NCBI GenBank assembly: GCA_947450345.1
Contig: CANFVD010000006.1
Location: 1-51,539, forward strand
Direction: 5' to 3'
DNA: 51,539 nucleotides
Source of the DNA: Actinomycetota bacterium
GTDB taxonomy: Bacteria; Actinomycetota; Actinomycetes; Actinomycetales; Microbacteriaceae
How positions within the stretch are numbered: position 1 is the stretch's first letter; the number at the start of each line of letters is the position of its first letter. Position numbers and translations under genes: made by a program. This document shows, one piece after another, positions 31,295 through 40,823 of this stretch. Below the pieces are notes generated by a model. That model was not told where the DNA came from and ran no database searches. It saw nothing but the letters and a program-made list of their open reading frames with translations.

Positions 31295-31343
31295 CCAGAA
31301 TTCTGTATTGCCAGCACCACGGTGAGAATTTCGCGCCGTCTCC

Positions 31344-32528
31344 CTACCCTATAGCGGGTGACGAGTCCGCTGCCGAAGCGAGGCCTTCATACTGCTGGCG
31401 CCAGAAAGCGGCCGCCTCTTCGTGGTTACGCGACGTCTCTTGCCAGAACTCGTTGCCTTCAGCCATGTCGCGAAAAATAGCGCCGGTTTTCGAGAGCGCA
31501 ACCAGCAGCATTTTGACAACCAAATCGTGTGATGTTTGGTCGGGACGGCGTGGAACGGAGAAAAGTCGTGAGGGATCAGGCTCAAGGCACGCAGGATCCC
31601 CCCACACTGTCGTAGCCGACTCGAGGAGGCGGTCACGGTAAACGCGAAACGAACCCTCGATCGTGGCCACATCCGTGGAAGAAATCGACTCGGAACAATC
31701 GCAGTCGTGCTCGGGCACGGGTGAATTGATGAATCCGTCGAGAGCGAGCGCGATGAGCTCTTTTTGTTGGGCGACGGTTGCGTAGGAGCGCGCAATGAAG
31801 TTTTGCAGGTCCCAATTGGCGCGGGACGAACAGTCGGAAAGCCGTTCATTCAGTGTGAGATTGTCACGGTTGGGCAGTGGCAAGCCGGTGGCCTGCTGAA
31901 AAAGTTCCAGCACATCTCTCCCCGACGTGAAAACCAGGACCTCGAGGGAAGAATTCACCACGCCGCTTCGCCACGACTCGATGTGCGAGACAAGGGTCCC
32001 GTTTTCCCAAATCGGTTTGAGCCTGCCGTCGAAGTGGTCCATCAGCGACACCGGAGGTGTTCCTCGAACGACTTCGTAGAGCTTCAGATTTTGTGCAAAA
32101 GACGACACAACGTATTCCATTGCCGGGCGCATGGCAGTCACAATCGTCAGTTGCTCAGGCGCTATTTTCGCAATCACGCGCGCAACAGCATCGGAGGTCC
32201 ATGCCGCGCTGAAGTGCTCGGACGAGAGCACCAGCGTGCCACAGCCGAGTTGCCTCATTTCACGGAGAATCTCATCAATGTCCAGTTCCTGTTCCTCCCA
32301 CGGGAACGCTTTCTCAAAGTCATCCCCCGAGAAGAAACGGCGGAGCACCGGAATGCACTGGCCGGGTTCAACAGCGTTGACGGGGAAGAAGACCCCTTCG
32401 CGAATAAGACTTTCTCGATTGCGATGAAGCGCTGTCTGAATTGTCGTTGACCCCGTTTTGTATGGTCCCACGTGCAAAATCAGACGTTGCACCGTACCGG
32501 TGGTGGCCCGCGTGACTGAAGTATTCAT
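31344..32528 (-). CDS. Sulfotransferase-family protein
   Basis: LILHVGPYKTGSTTIQTALHRNRESL is the PAPS 5'-phosphosulfate loop; AMRPAMEYVVSSFAQ resembles the 3'-phosphate-binding motif. Confidence 0.82.
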   Translation of the reverse strand: MNTSVTRATTGTVQRLILHVGPYKTGSTTIQTALHRNRESLIREGVFFPVNAVEPGQCIPVLRRFFSGDDFEKAFPWEEQELDIDEILREMRQLGCGTLVLSSEHFSAAWTSDAVARVIAKIAPEQLTIVTAMRPAMEYVVSSFAQNLKLYEVVRGTPPVSLMDHFDGRLKPIWENGTLVSHIESWRSGVVNSSLEVLVFTSGRDVLELFQQATGLPLPNRDNLTLNERLSDCSSRANWDLQNFIARSYATVAQQKELIALALDGFINSPVPEHDCDCSESISSTDVATIEGSFRVYRDRLLESATTVWGDPACLEPDPSRLFSVPRRPDQTSHDLVVKMLLVALSKTGAIFRDMAEGNEFWQETSRNHEEAAAFWRQQYEGLASAADSSPAIG

Positions 32529-32721
32529 ATTTTTCTATTTCGCATCAGAGTGGTGAAGGCGTGAGCCTCAGGTCGACGCTGACCGGAACTCGGTGCCCGT
32601 CGAAAGAATTCTAGGCCGATGCGCTCGGTCGGTCGGGATGGGCCCCTCGACATGCTCATCGCCTGAAAGGGCCAGCGGAATAAGGGATATCCTTGGGCGA
32701 GCAACTGGGAAAGGATTCACT

Positions 32722-33537
32722 ATGGCTCGACGTGCCTTGTACACAGTGCTGATGGGCAAGTACGAACAGCTGAATCCGTTACCCGATATTGCTCAGGGTG
32801 GCATCGACGCTTATTGCTTCTCCGATGACCCCGACCTTCGCAGCGACACGTGGACTATCGTTCACGTCGAGCCAGAGTTTGCCCTCGACAGCGTTCGATC
32901 ACAGCGACTCATCAAGATTCTGGGGCACCCCATCCTGAACACCTACGGTGAAACGCTCTTCATCGATGGGACCGTGCGCCTCAAGGTGCACCCGAACGAG
33001 ATTCTGGATGCGTGGCTCGCCAACGCTGATCTTGCGCTACCCGAACACAGTTTTCGGGCCACCGTCGACGAGGAGTTTGCGGAAGTTATTGCCGACAAAC
33101 TCGACAGTCGCGAACGTGTGACCGAACAACTGGGCCACTATCGCAAGCTGTATGGCAAAACCCTGACTCGTCGGCCGCTGTGGACGGCAATGATGGCCCG
33201 CCGCAAAACGGCAACCGTAGACGAGTTTTCGCGCGTCTGGGCCGAGCACATCCTTCGCTACTCCCGTCGCGATCAACTCTCTGTTGCGGTCGCGGCCGAA
33301 ATCTCTGGGGTTGCCCTCGCCCGCATCCCTCTCGACAACCATGTCTCTGATCTGCACCAATGGCCAATTCGCAATGGCCTCAAAAAGAAGGTGCGAACAA
33401 CCGACATGCCCGACTACTTTGAAAAGTTCGAGTACAGCCAACTTGAGGTGAGTCACTACAGGGATCAGTTAGAACAAACCTGGCGGTCGCTGTCCTGGCG
33501 TCTCACGAAGCCGCTACGCATCGGACGTCGTCGGTAG
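32722..33537 (+). CDS. Glycosyltransferase-like protein (TOD1/MUCI70, former DUF616-like)
   Basis: MARRALYTVLMGKYEQLNPLP...IDAYCFSDDPDLRSDTWTI...RSQRLIKILGHPILNTYGETLFIDGTV. Start chosen at 32722. Confidence 0.65.
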   Translation: MARRALYTVLMGKYEQLNPLPDIAQGGIDAYCFSDDPDLRSDTWTIVHVEPEFALDSVRSQRLIKILGHPILNTYGETLFIDGTVRLKVHPNEILDAWLANADLALPEHSFRATVDEEFAEVIADKLDSRERVTEQLGHYRKLYGKTLTRRPLWTAMMARRKTATVDEFSRVWAEHILRYSRRDQLSVAVAAEISGVALARIPLDNHVSDLHQWPIRNGLKKKVRTTDMPDYFEKFEYSQLEVSHYRDQLEQTWRSLSWRLTKPLRIGRRR

Positions 33538-33561
33538 CGCGTTGCCACCTCGTGGCTGTGG

Positions 33562-34398
33562 CTAGATGCCGCGGACGTACTCCTGCCACTCCGGAATGGG
33601 GGTCGTCCCCATGGCACTCCACATTTCGGACAGCCCTATTGCCGTTTTCAACGGACCGCGCGCATCATCGTTGCAGACGGCATAGAACCGAGCGAAACCA
33701 TCGGTGTTGACGAGGTCTCGGAGTGTCGTGAGGTAGCTCGAGGTCAATTCGTAGCCGGGGCGCGCGGGACTGTTGAACGGCAGACGGTTAAGACTCAGAT
33801 GAATCCCCAGTGTGGGTCGAAACACCGTGAACCGTTCGTCGCGAAAGAGGCGACCTTGCGACGCAACCAGCGCGTAGAGCAGGTCCTCGTCATTGGGGTA
33901 CTTCTTGACAAGCGACGACGTGTCACCGAGAGGATACTGGTCGGCCGTCTTCGTGAAGTGGAGTCCGGAGAGCTTCTGCGATTGTGGTCGCACGATGTTC
34001 GAGTAGGAGTGGCCAGCCTCGAAAACCTCACGATGCGTCTCCAGCGCGTTTTCAAGCATCAGGATGTCGATGTCGCCAATGTAGGTGAACTCGCGCACGG
34101 TCATCGGATCGAGAATGAACCGATACGTGTTGTCCATGACCGGTGGGCGTCGAAGTTGGGGGATGGGACGAATGAGCACGTCACCCCGTTCGCGCAATGC
34201 TGACAGAGCGTCACCGTGCCTCAGCTCGAACAACGGCAGATCATCGACAACGATTTCACATGCCGCGCCCGGGTTGCTCTCTTGCGCGAACCACACGAAG
34301 GCGGGGACGAAGTTTTGGTAGAAGTGCGTTCCTACCGTGAAGAAACAGACGTCACTGCTCGACGACGTAAGTGGCACTGTGGCGGCAGATGTGGTCAT
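33562..34398 (-). CDS. Putative nucleotide-sugar glycosyltransferase-like protein
   Basis: FFTVGTHFYQNFVPAFVWFAQESNPGAACEIVVDDL...FTYIGDIDILMLEN (DxD-like); located among GT genes. Confidence 0.55.
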   Translation of the reverse strand: MTTSAATVPLTSSSSDVCFFTVGTHFYQNFVPAFVWFAQESNPGAACEIVVDDLPLFELRHGDALSALRERGDVLIRPIPQLRRPPVMDNTYRFILDPMTVREFTYIGDIDILMLENALETHREVFEAGHSYSNIVRPQSQKLSGLHFTKTADQYPLGDTSSLVKKYPNDEDLLYALVASQGRLFRDERFTVFRPTLGIHLSLNRLPFNSPARPGYELTSSYLTTLRDLVNTDGFARFYAVCNDDARGPLKTAIGLSEMWSAMGTTPIPEWQEYVRGI

Positions 34399-34399
34399 G

Positions 34400-35278
34400 C
34401 TAGGCCGCCTTGCCAAAGCGACGTTCGAACGCGCGCGACACCCGCTCGCGAATATCAGCGAGCTCCGGGTTGGCCTGAACTCCGGCAACCATGGTGTCGA
34501 GACGAGACTGACCGTGTTTCTTGACGAAGTTCTTGCCACCCGCGCGCGACAGTTTCACCCGCGTCTCGTGACCAAATGAGGCCGACTTGACGTGGTAGAC
34601 GTAGGCGTCTTCGCACACGAGCAGTCGATATCCCGCATCACTGAGTCGCACACAGTAGTCGTTCTCTTCCCCGTAACCCTTGGGGAAACGCTTCTCGTCG
34701 AGGAGGCCGATGCGCCGAATCGCTTCAGCCCGAAACAAGGTACAAAAACCGTTCAACACGGGAACGCTGGGGCGTTGAGGCGCGGGAAACTCTTGAGCCA
34801 ATACCTCGGCGATGTCACCTGCGGTGTGCCCCTGGGGAAGGGCGTTGATGAAAAAGAGGCCGTCGTCGTCTTTCAAGCGGGGAATCGACTGCCAACTGGC
34901 GGCGTTTGACAGCGGACCCACCGCGGCAACATCGTCGCTGGAGTTAATACCGGCGACAAGGCGGTCAAGGGCACCCGGAGTGACCAGCGTGTCCGAGTTG
35001 AGAATGACGATGGCGTCCGCCACAAGGTCCTGCAGTCCGAGATTGACGGACTTCGTGTACCCCTTATTGGACCGATTGCGCAGGATCCTGACCCGAGGGT
35101 CTTCCTGTGCGATGTGTTCTAACCACTCGCGTGTCTCAACATCCGAGGCATCGTCAACAAAAGTCACGCGCACAAGACGATCACCCGCGTGGGCACTGAG
35201 TGCCGCCCAGCAGTCGCGCAACTCTGGCAGTGCATTGTGCACGGGCACGAGAACCTCAACTGAATCGACGACGTTCAT
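34400..35278 (-). CDS. GT2-family glycosyltransferase
   Basis: SVEVLVPVHNALPELRDCWAALSAH...VTFVDDASDVETREWLE...AIVILNSDTLVTPGALDRLV. Confidence 0.92.
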   Translation of the reverse strand: MNVVDSVEVLVPVHNALPELRDCWAALSAHAGDRLVRVTFVDDASDVETREWLEHIAQEDPRVRILRNRSNKGYTKSVNLGLQDLVADAIVILNSDTLVTPGALDRLVAGINSSDDVAAVGPLSNAASWQSIPRLKDDDGLFFINALPQGHTAGDIAEVLAQEFPAPQRPSVPVLNGFCTLFRAEAIRRIGLLDEKRFPKGYGEENDYCVRLSDAGYRLLVCEDAYVYHVKSASFGHETRVKLSRAGGKNFVKKHGQSRLDTMVAGVQANPELADIRERVSRAFERRFGKAA

Positions 35279-35462
35279 GTTGCCTTCCACCTTGATTGCG
35301 ACTCCACACGCAATGTGCGACGTTATCCCAGACTACTGACGCGCGAAGCGCGAGGCACGGACGCGCGCCGAGCATGGCGCTGTGGAAAATCGAGCCTACG
35401 TGCCCCTAGACTCCATCAAACACGGGGATATTCGACGGCGGTACGAGAACGGATAACGAGAA

Positions 35463-36227
35463 ATGAACGCGTTAGATCGTGTGCGAGCCAAGGTCGCTCG
35501 CGATGGGCTGTGGGCCACCTTCACGGCCGTCGCGCGTTATCCATTTACTCGCGGGCCTCGCCCACACGCCAACCCGGCAGCGTCCCTCACTGTCCAGGAA
35601 CGGTTTGAACGAATCTACGAGAGCAATGCGTGGCAAAGCACAGAATCACGCAGCGGCCCCGGATCTGAACTTGGCCGCACCGAAAACCTGCGAAATTGGC
35701 TGGTCGCCGCGATTCCTCGTTACAACATTCGCTCGATGATTGATGCTCCCTGCGGCGACTTCAATTGGATGAAGGAGGTTGTCCCCCAGGTCGAGGTTCG
35801 CTACCTCGGCCTCGACATTGTTGCCCCCATGATTCGAGCCAACACCGAGAAGTACGGCACAGATCGGGTGGGATTCGGCGTGGCTGACATTCGTCTCGAT
35901 CCGCTGCCCTCAGCCGACCTCATCATGGTGCGCGACTGTCTTTTTCACCTGTCGTTCGCCGATGTCAATAAGGTCTTGCGCAACCTCGCCAAGACGGATT
36001 ACAAATACCTCCTGACCACGACTCACACCGAACTGGGTGAGTTCCGCAACCACGACATCGCTACCGGCGAGTGGCACCTGATTGATCTGTTCTCGACGCC
36101 TTTTGGTTTCTCGCGAGCCGCTGTCGTCGACGCGGTCGAGGACTACCCGCCGGGTTTCGCCATTCCCCGCCAAATGATTTTGTTGAAAAAGAGCGACGTT
36201 CCTCGATCAATCGTTAAACGTCGGTAG
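35463..36227 (+). CDS. Class I SAM-dependent methyltransferase
   Basis: SMIDAPCGDFNWMKEVVPQVEVRYLGLDIVAPMI...DLIMVRDCLFHLSF. Confidence 0.88.
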   Translation: MNALDRVRAKVARDGLWATFTAVARYPFTRGPRPHANPAASLTVQERFERIYESNAWQSTESRSGPGSELGRTENLRNWLVAAIPRYNIRSMIDAPCGDFNWMKEVVPQVEVRYLGLDIVAPMIRANTEKYGTDRVGFGVADIRLDPLPSADLIMVRDCLFHLSFADVNKVLRNLAKTDYKYLLTTTHTELGEFRNHDIATGEWHLIDLFSTPFGFSRAAVVDAVEDYPPGFAIPRQMILLKKSDVPRSIVKRR

Positions 36228-37017
36228 CGGTGACCGGTGGCAGGAACATCTTTCCTGCCGTGCGGATTACAGCTTTGGCCGGCAAGCGCGCCGCCATCCA
36301 CGACATGAAGGCGTTGCGGCCGCCCACCACCACCGATGGCTTCGAGGCGCGCGAGTCGATGTGGCGCATGGTGGCAGTAATCACGTCAACGGTCGGCGCC
36401 ATTCCTACCGATGGCTTTCCACCGGCGACGTCAAAGAATTCCGACTGCGTTGCTCCCGGGTTCACGGCGAAGACGCGAACGTTGGGGCTGTCGATTTCGC
36501 CCCACACGGCCTCCGTGAACGAACGAACGAACGCCTTCGTGGCCGCGTAAACGGCCATGCCAGGCACCGGCTGGAACGACGCTGTGCTGGCCACGTTGAC
36601 TACTATGCCAAAATCGCGAGCAATCATGCCCGGCAAGAAGGCCGCCGTAAGGTCCACGAGCGCCGAGATGTTGAGTGAAATCTCATCGCGAACGCGGTAA
36701 CGGTCTTCGTCGACAAAACGCGCATTGGTGCCAAACCCCGCGTTGTTGATGAGCACATCAACCTGCTTGCGTGTGGAGCGAAGTTTGGCCTCGAGCTCAG
36801 CGGCCGAGTTGGGTGTGCTCAGATCCTGCGCAACAACGAGTACGTCCACCGATGACTCCGCGCGAATCTGGGCCGCCACTGCCTCGAGCCGATCCTTGCG
36901 GCGTGCCACCAACACAAGATTCATGCCCCGGCGCGCAAAGGCTTTCGCGTACTCGACACCGATTCCGGAGCTCGCGCCTGTGATGAGGGCTGTCTTGCCG
37001 GTCAGATCGAGTGCCAT
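36214..37017 (-). CDS. Short-chain dehydrogenase/reductase
   Basis: MALDLTGKTALITGASSGIGVEYAKAFARRGMNLVLVARRKDRLE; NNAGFG; YAATKAF. Confidence 0.93.
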   Translation of the reverse strand: MALDLTGKTALITGASSGIGVEYAKAFARRGMNLVLVARRKDRLEAVAAQIRAESSVDVLVVAQDLSTPNSAAELEAKLRSTRKQVDVLINNAGFGTNARFVDEDRYRVRDEISLNISALVDLTAAFLPGMIARDFGIVVNVASTASFQPVPGMAVYAATKAFVRSFTEAVWGEIDSPNVRVFAVNPGATQSEFFDVAGGKPSVGMAPTVDVITATMRHIDSRASKPSVVVGGRNAFMSWMAARLPAKAVIRTAGKMFLPPVTATDV

Positions 37018-37115
37018 GGGATTTCCCTTCGCTGGCCGCATTCTTTGCGCGCCGAGAGAAGTCTAGGTGGAGGCATGCCGTTTTCGTCATGATTAGCGGG
37101 CCGCGGGGCACGCCA

Positions 37116-38084
37116 CTATTTTGACGTCCCACCGCGCCGATAACTCGGAATCCAGTCTTTGCCAAACCACTCTGAGAAATCGGGCGGCACAAACGTGAAG
37201 TTTCCCGCCGTGGGGTAATTCGTGATTTCCCCCACCCGAAGGTTGCCCGCGTCGTCAATGAGGTCGACCCGGGCGAAATCAACGCCCTGCGAAAGGAGCT
37301 CGGCAATGCGGATGATTTCAGTCAGGAACGTGGGCCGCGGTTCGGGTGTGCTGTTCTCATGAACGTGACCGGCTTCCACAAAAGTGGCATTGAGGTAATT
37401 CCACTCACGGTCATAGTGCGAAAAACGCTTACCCCCGCTCACCGTTCCCCGGTCGACGCGGATAACCTGTACCTGCCCATGAAAGCAAAATGCCTTGTAT
37501 TCGGCGAGATCTCCACCACGTGAATTCCTCATGAGGGGTTCAATGACCACTCGCGGCGTGACGCGCCGGTAAGCCCACTCCGGATTGCGACCCGGCCACC
37601 ACTCGAAGCTGAGGCTCAACCAATGCGCGAGGAGCGCGTCGAGACGAACGTTATCCAGCTGATCGGGGTGAATCTCGAATCGCACCCACCCCACACGCGG
37701 ATCATCGGGGAGGGTTGTCGTGGGATCTGCCCGCTCCGATACAACAATCACGCCGCCACTCCCGTGGCTGACCTTGATAACGAACTCGCGCGGCAGTGAC
37801 GCATAATCAACCTTGACGCCACGGTCACTGATGGCGAGAACCGGCACGACATGCTCGACGCCGGCGCGATCAGCGATGAACTTCCGCACGGCCACTTTGT
37901 CGGCAAAAACGGGCAAGAGCGGGTTTCGATCCCAGGCCATCTTGTAGAGAATCTTTGATGCGAGGCTGCTCCCCGGTGTCGGATGTTGGCGACGCAAGCG
38001 TCGATACGCTCGAGCTCGGGCAAGACGATCGATGAGCTTCACTTCTCGGTCCCACTCTTCGTGCCGAACACGTGCCTCAGTCAT
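37116..38084 (-). CDS. ATP-grasp, TupA-like family
   Basis: RNPLLPVFADKVAVRKFIADRAG...FVIKVSHGSGGVIVV...EWAYRRVTPRVVIEPLM...FARVDLIDDAGNLRVGEITNYPTAG resembles teichuronopeptide TupA-like ATP-grasp. Confidence 0.82.
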   Translation of the reverse strand: MTEARVRHEEWDREVKLIDRLARARAYRRLRRQHPTPGSSLASKILYKMAWDRNPLLPVFADKVAVRKFIADRAGVEHVVPVLAISDRGVKVDYASLPREFVIKVSHGSGGVIVVSERADPTTTLPDDPRVGWVRFEIHPDQLDNVRLDALLAHWLSLSFEWWPGRNPEWAYRRVTPRVVIEPLMRNSRGGDLAEYKAFCFHGQVQVIRVDRGTVSGGKRFSHYDREWNYLNATFVEAGHVHENSTPEPRPTFLTEIIRIAELLSQGVDFARVDLIDDAGNLRVGEITNYPTAGNFTFVPPDFSEWFGKDWIPSYRRGGTSK

Positions 38085-38103
38085 TGTCTCGAAAGTATGG
38101 CAG

Positions 38104-39108
38104 TCAACCCAAGACGTGAGTGATTCGACGCATGGTCTCGGCACGGTACTCGGGGATGATCTCGAGGTGTTCAGGATTACTCGACTGAAGAAGCGAGTTG
38201 AACAGCACGATGCGGCGCTGGAGAAGAAGCAGGTCCATCTCCTCTGGTGTGTATGCGGGGAGAGGTCTCTCGCTGGCATAGCCGGCCAGAAACGCGCCAA
38301 CCTGTTCTTCGTTGTCGAGGTAATACAGCGAAGTCGCGAGGTCTTGAACCGGAAGCCCCATACCGGAGTCGTCAAAGTCAAAGATGGCGAGCGTGCCCTC
38401 GTGCCACATCATGTTCCACGGGTGGATGTCGGCGTGAATCGGCTGCGGCGTCGCGAGCTCCCGCAGGTGGGCGAGTGTTTCCTCGATGCGTGCGTGGGCG
38501 CGAGCCACGAGGTCGCGCTCCTCGCTCGTCAGCGCGCTGTTGGGGGTGAGGAGCACGTCAGGATCTCCCCAAAAGAAGTCCGTAAAGTCGGGCAGCGCTG
38601 CATCCGGCGGAAACTCAAGAGTGCGCGCGCCTTCGTGCAGTCGTGCCATCGCGGTACCGGCCGCCGCCAGCTGTTGGTTGGTGGGCTCGTCACCGGGTTC
38701 TTCGCCCTCGAGCCAGGAATAGAGCACGCTGATGCGCTGCCGGCCGGAGGCTTCGTGCCAACCCGTGCTGACAAATTCACCGTCACGATTCGCCACGGGC
38801 TTCGGCGTGAGGACGTCGGAAATGCTGTTTACCCAATACGTTTCGGCACGTGCATTCTCAGCAAATCGATGCGAGTTGACGTTGACACGAAGAGCGAACT
38901 TGTCTCCGTTGTCGCAGGTGACGGCAAAAGTGGAATTCAGCTCGTGGTTGATTGACTCCACCTGATGCGCACCAATGTCGTACTGCGCCACGATCGTTGT
39001 CACGCAGTCGCTGAGGCTTTCAATCTGCTCATCAACGGTCATGCTCTCAAAGTCCGCAGTTTCGCTCACGCACCCATTGTTGCGTGAATTTTGCCAGTGA
39101 TCCCCCAA
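38104..39108 (-). CDS. Phosphotransferase (APH / homoserine kinase-like fold)
   Basis: PIHADIHPWNMMWHEGTLAIFDFDDSGMGLPVQDLATSLYYL is the APH catalytic motif; start codon uncertain. Confidence 0.88.
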   Translation of the reverse strand: MGDHWQNSRNNGCVSETADFESMTVDEQIESLSDCVTTIVAQYDIGAHQVESINHELNSTFAVTCDNGDKFALRVNVNSHRFAENARAETYWVNSISDVLTPKPVANRDGEFVSTGWHEASGRQRISVLYSWLEGEEPGDEPTNQQLAAAGTAMARLHEGARTLEFPPDAALPDFTDFFWGDPDVLLTPNSALTSEERDLVARAHARIEETLAHLRELATPQPIHADIHPWNMMWHEGTLAIFDFDDSGMGLPVQDLATSLYYLDNEEQVGAFLAGYASERPLPAYTPEEMDLLLLQRRIVLFNSLLQSSNPEHLEIIPEYRAETMRRITHVLG

Positions 39109-39152
39109 AAAAAGAACTGTAGGACCGCCTGGCGAGAGGAGGCCCTACAGTT
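39104..39152 (-). terminator. Rho-independent terminator downstream of tRNA-Lys
   Basis: AACTGTAGG...CCTACAGTT stem; on minus strand followed by CTTTTTTTGG. Confidence 0.75.
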
Positions 39153-39227
39153 GGTGCACCCCCCGGGACTTGAACCCGGAACCCACTGATTAAGAGTCAG
39201 TTGCTCTGCCGATTGAGCTAGAGGTGC
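39152..39227 (-). tRNA. tRNA-Lys (CTT anticodon), CCA encoded
   Basis: Minus strand GCACCTCTAGCTCAATCGGCAGAGCAACTGACTCTTAATCAGTGGGTTCCGGGTTCAAGTCCCGGGGGGTGCACCA. Confidence 0.96.
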
Positions 39228-39349
39228 AGTTGGTCCGAAATTGTGTTCCGAACCGGCTCAACATTACCAGCAGTTTTCACTGCCAAGAAACCGCTCGCGC
39301 TGGGTCTCATGACAAAAGATTCTCAGGGGAGTCACCGTAGGCTGAAGCC

Positions 39350-40249
39350 ATGAGTCGCACCGTGTTCACCCTGGATGAAGACCTCACGCTTGCACTGCGC
39401 CTGGCCGATGCGGCTGACGCCATTAGCCGCGAGCGTTTTCTCGCGCAAGACCTCGTTGTCGAGGCAAAGCCCGACCGCACTCCCGTTACGGACGCTGACA
39501 AGGCGATCGAGCGCGCCATCATCGACCTGCTGGGCAAGGAACGCTCCGAAGACTTCATGCTGGGCGAAGAGTTTGGCGATCAGTCCGGCACCGTTGCCGA
39601 ACACGCCATCGGCACCGCAGACCACCCACACCGCCAGTGGATCATTGACCCGATTGATGGCACGGCCAATTTTCTGCGCGGCGTTCCCGTCTGGGCCACG
39701 CTCATCGCTCTCGCCATCGATGGCGATCCCGTCATTGGAGTCGTCAGCGCGCCCGCGCTGGGCAAGCGCTGGTGGGCGGCGGCCGACAACGGCGCATGGG
39801 TGGACGAATCGGGTGATCCGCTCTCGTCGCTGCCCCTGCCCGATGGACTTGCCGGAATACTCAGCACCCCCATCGAAGCGAGGCCCGAACCGCGGCGATT
39901 GAAGGTCTCGGGTGTTGCTACGCTCGCGGATGCCTCCCTCAGCTACAACAGCCTACAGCAGTGGGACCAGGCCGGTTATCTTGACGAACTCGTCGCTCTG
40001 TCGCGACAGGTGTGGCGCACGCGTGCCTACGGTGACATGTGGTCGTACATGCTGCTGGCCGAGGGAGTGCTCGATGCCGTCGCGGAGTTCGACCTCAAAC
40101 CCTACGACATGGCGGCGCTGATTCCCATCGTGCGCGAAGCAGGCGGGCGCTTCAGTTCGGTTGACGGCCACAACGACTGCTGGCACGGAACGGCTCTGGC
40201 CACCAACGGCCACCTGCACAACGATTTCCTCGGGGCGCTCACGCGATAA
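39350..40249 (+). CDS. Inositol monophosphatase-family protein, histidinol-phosphatase-like
   Basis: WIIDPIDGTANFLRGVPVWATLIAL...RAYGDMWSYMLLAEG...KPYDMAALIPIVREAGG. Confidence 0.88.
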   Translation: MSRTVFTLDEDLTLALRLADAADAISRERFLAQDLVVEAKPDRTPVTDADKAIERAIIDLLGKERSEDFMLGEEFGDQSGTVAEHAIGTADHPHRQWIIDPIDGTANFLRGVPVWATLIALAIDGDPVIGVVSAPALGKRWWAAADNGAWVDESGDPLSSLPLPDGLAGILSTPIEARPEPRRLKVSGVATLADASLSYNSLQQWDQAGYLDELVALSRQVWRTRAYGDMWSYMLLAEGVLDAVAEFDLKPYDMAALIPIVREAGGRFSSVDGHNDCWHGTALATNGHLHNDFLGALTR

Positions 40250-40287
40250 CCCTGTCAGCGCTCAGCGTCGAATGTTAGTCTTCGCTC

Positions 40288-40773
40288 ATGAGCATTGACC
40301 AGACACCCATCACCACAATCGACGGAAAATCCACCACTCTGGGCGCCGTTCGCGCACCCGTGACTATGGTGGTGAACGTGGCCTCGAAGTGTGGTCTGAC
40401 CCCACAGTATGGCGCGCTTGAAGAACTTCAGAAGAAGTATGGCGCACGTGGCTTCACCGTCCTCGGTTTTCCCTGCAACCAGTTCATGTTTCAAGAGCCC
40501 GGCAGCAATGCCGACATCGAGACGTACTGCACCACCACGTGGGGCGTGACATTCCCGATGTTCGACAAGATCAAGGTCAATGGCAAGGGCAAGCACGCCC
40601 TCTACGAAGAGCTGACCAAGGTGAAGGATGCCGAGGGCAAAGCCGGCAACGTCAAGTGGAACTTTGAAAAATTCCTCGTTCTCCCCAACGGCGAGATTAA
40701 GCGGTTCCGACCCACGACAGTTCCCGATGACCCCGCCATCGTTGCGGTCATCGAGGCCAATCTCCCCCAGTAA
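40288..40773 (+). CDS. Glutathione peroxidase-family protein (Cys type)
   Basis: VVNVASKCGLTPQYGALEELQKKYGARGFTVLGFPCNQF...VKWNFEKFLV. Confidence 0.93.
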   Translation: MSIDQTPITTIDGKSTTLGAVRAPVTMVVNVASKCGLTPQYGALEELQKKYGARGFTVLGFPCNQFMFQEPGSNADIETYCTTTWGVTFPMFDKIKVNGKGKHALYEELTKVKDAEGKAGNVKWNFEKFLVLPNGEIKRFRPTTVPDDPAIVAVIEANLPQ

Positions 40774-40778
40774 CGCGT

Positions 40779-40811
40779 AAGACCCCGCAAACCGAAGTTC
40801 GCGGGGTCTTT
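40779..40811. terminator. Bidirectional rho-independent terminator between convergent genes
   Basis: Perfect stem AAGACCCCGC-n12-GCGGGGTCTT plus T. Confidence 0.8.
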
Positions 40812-40823
40812 GCGCGAGACGAT

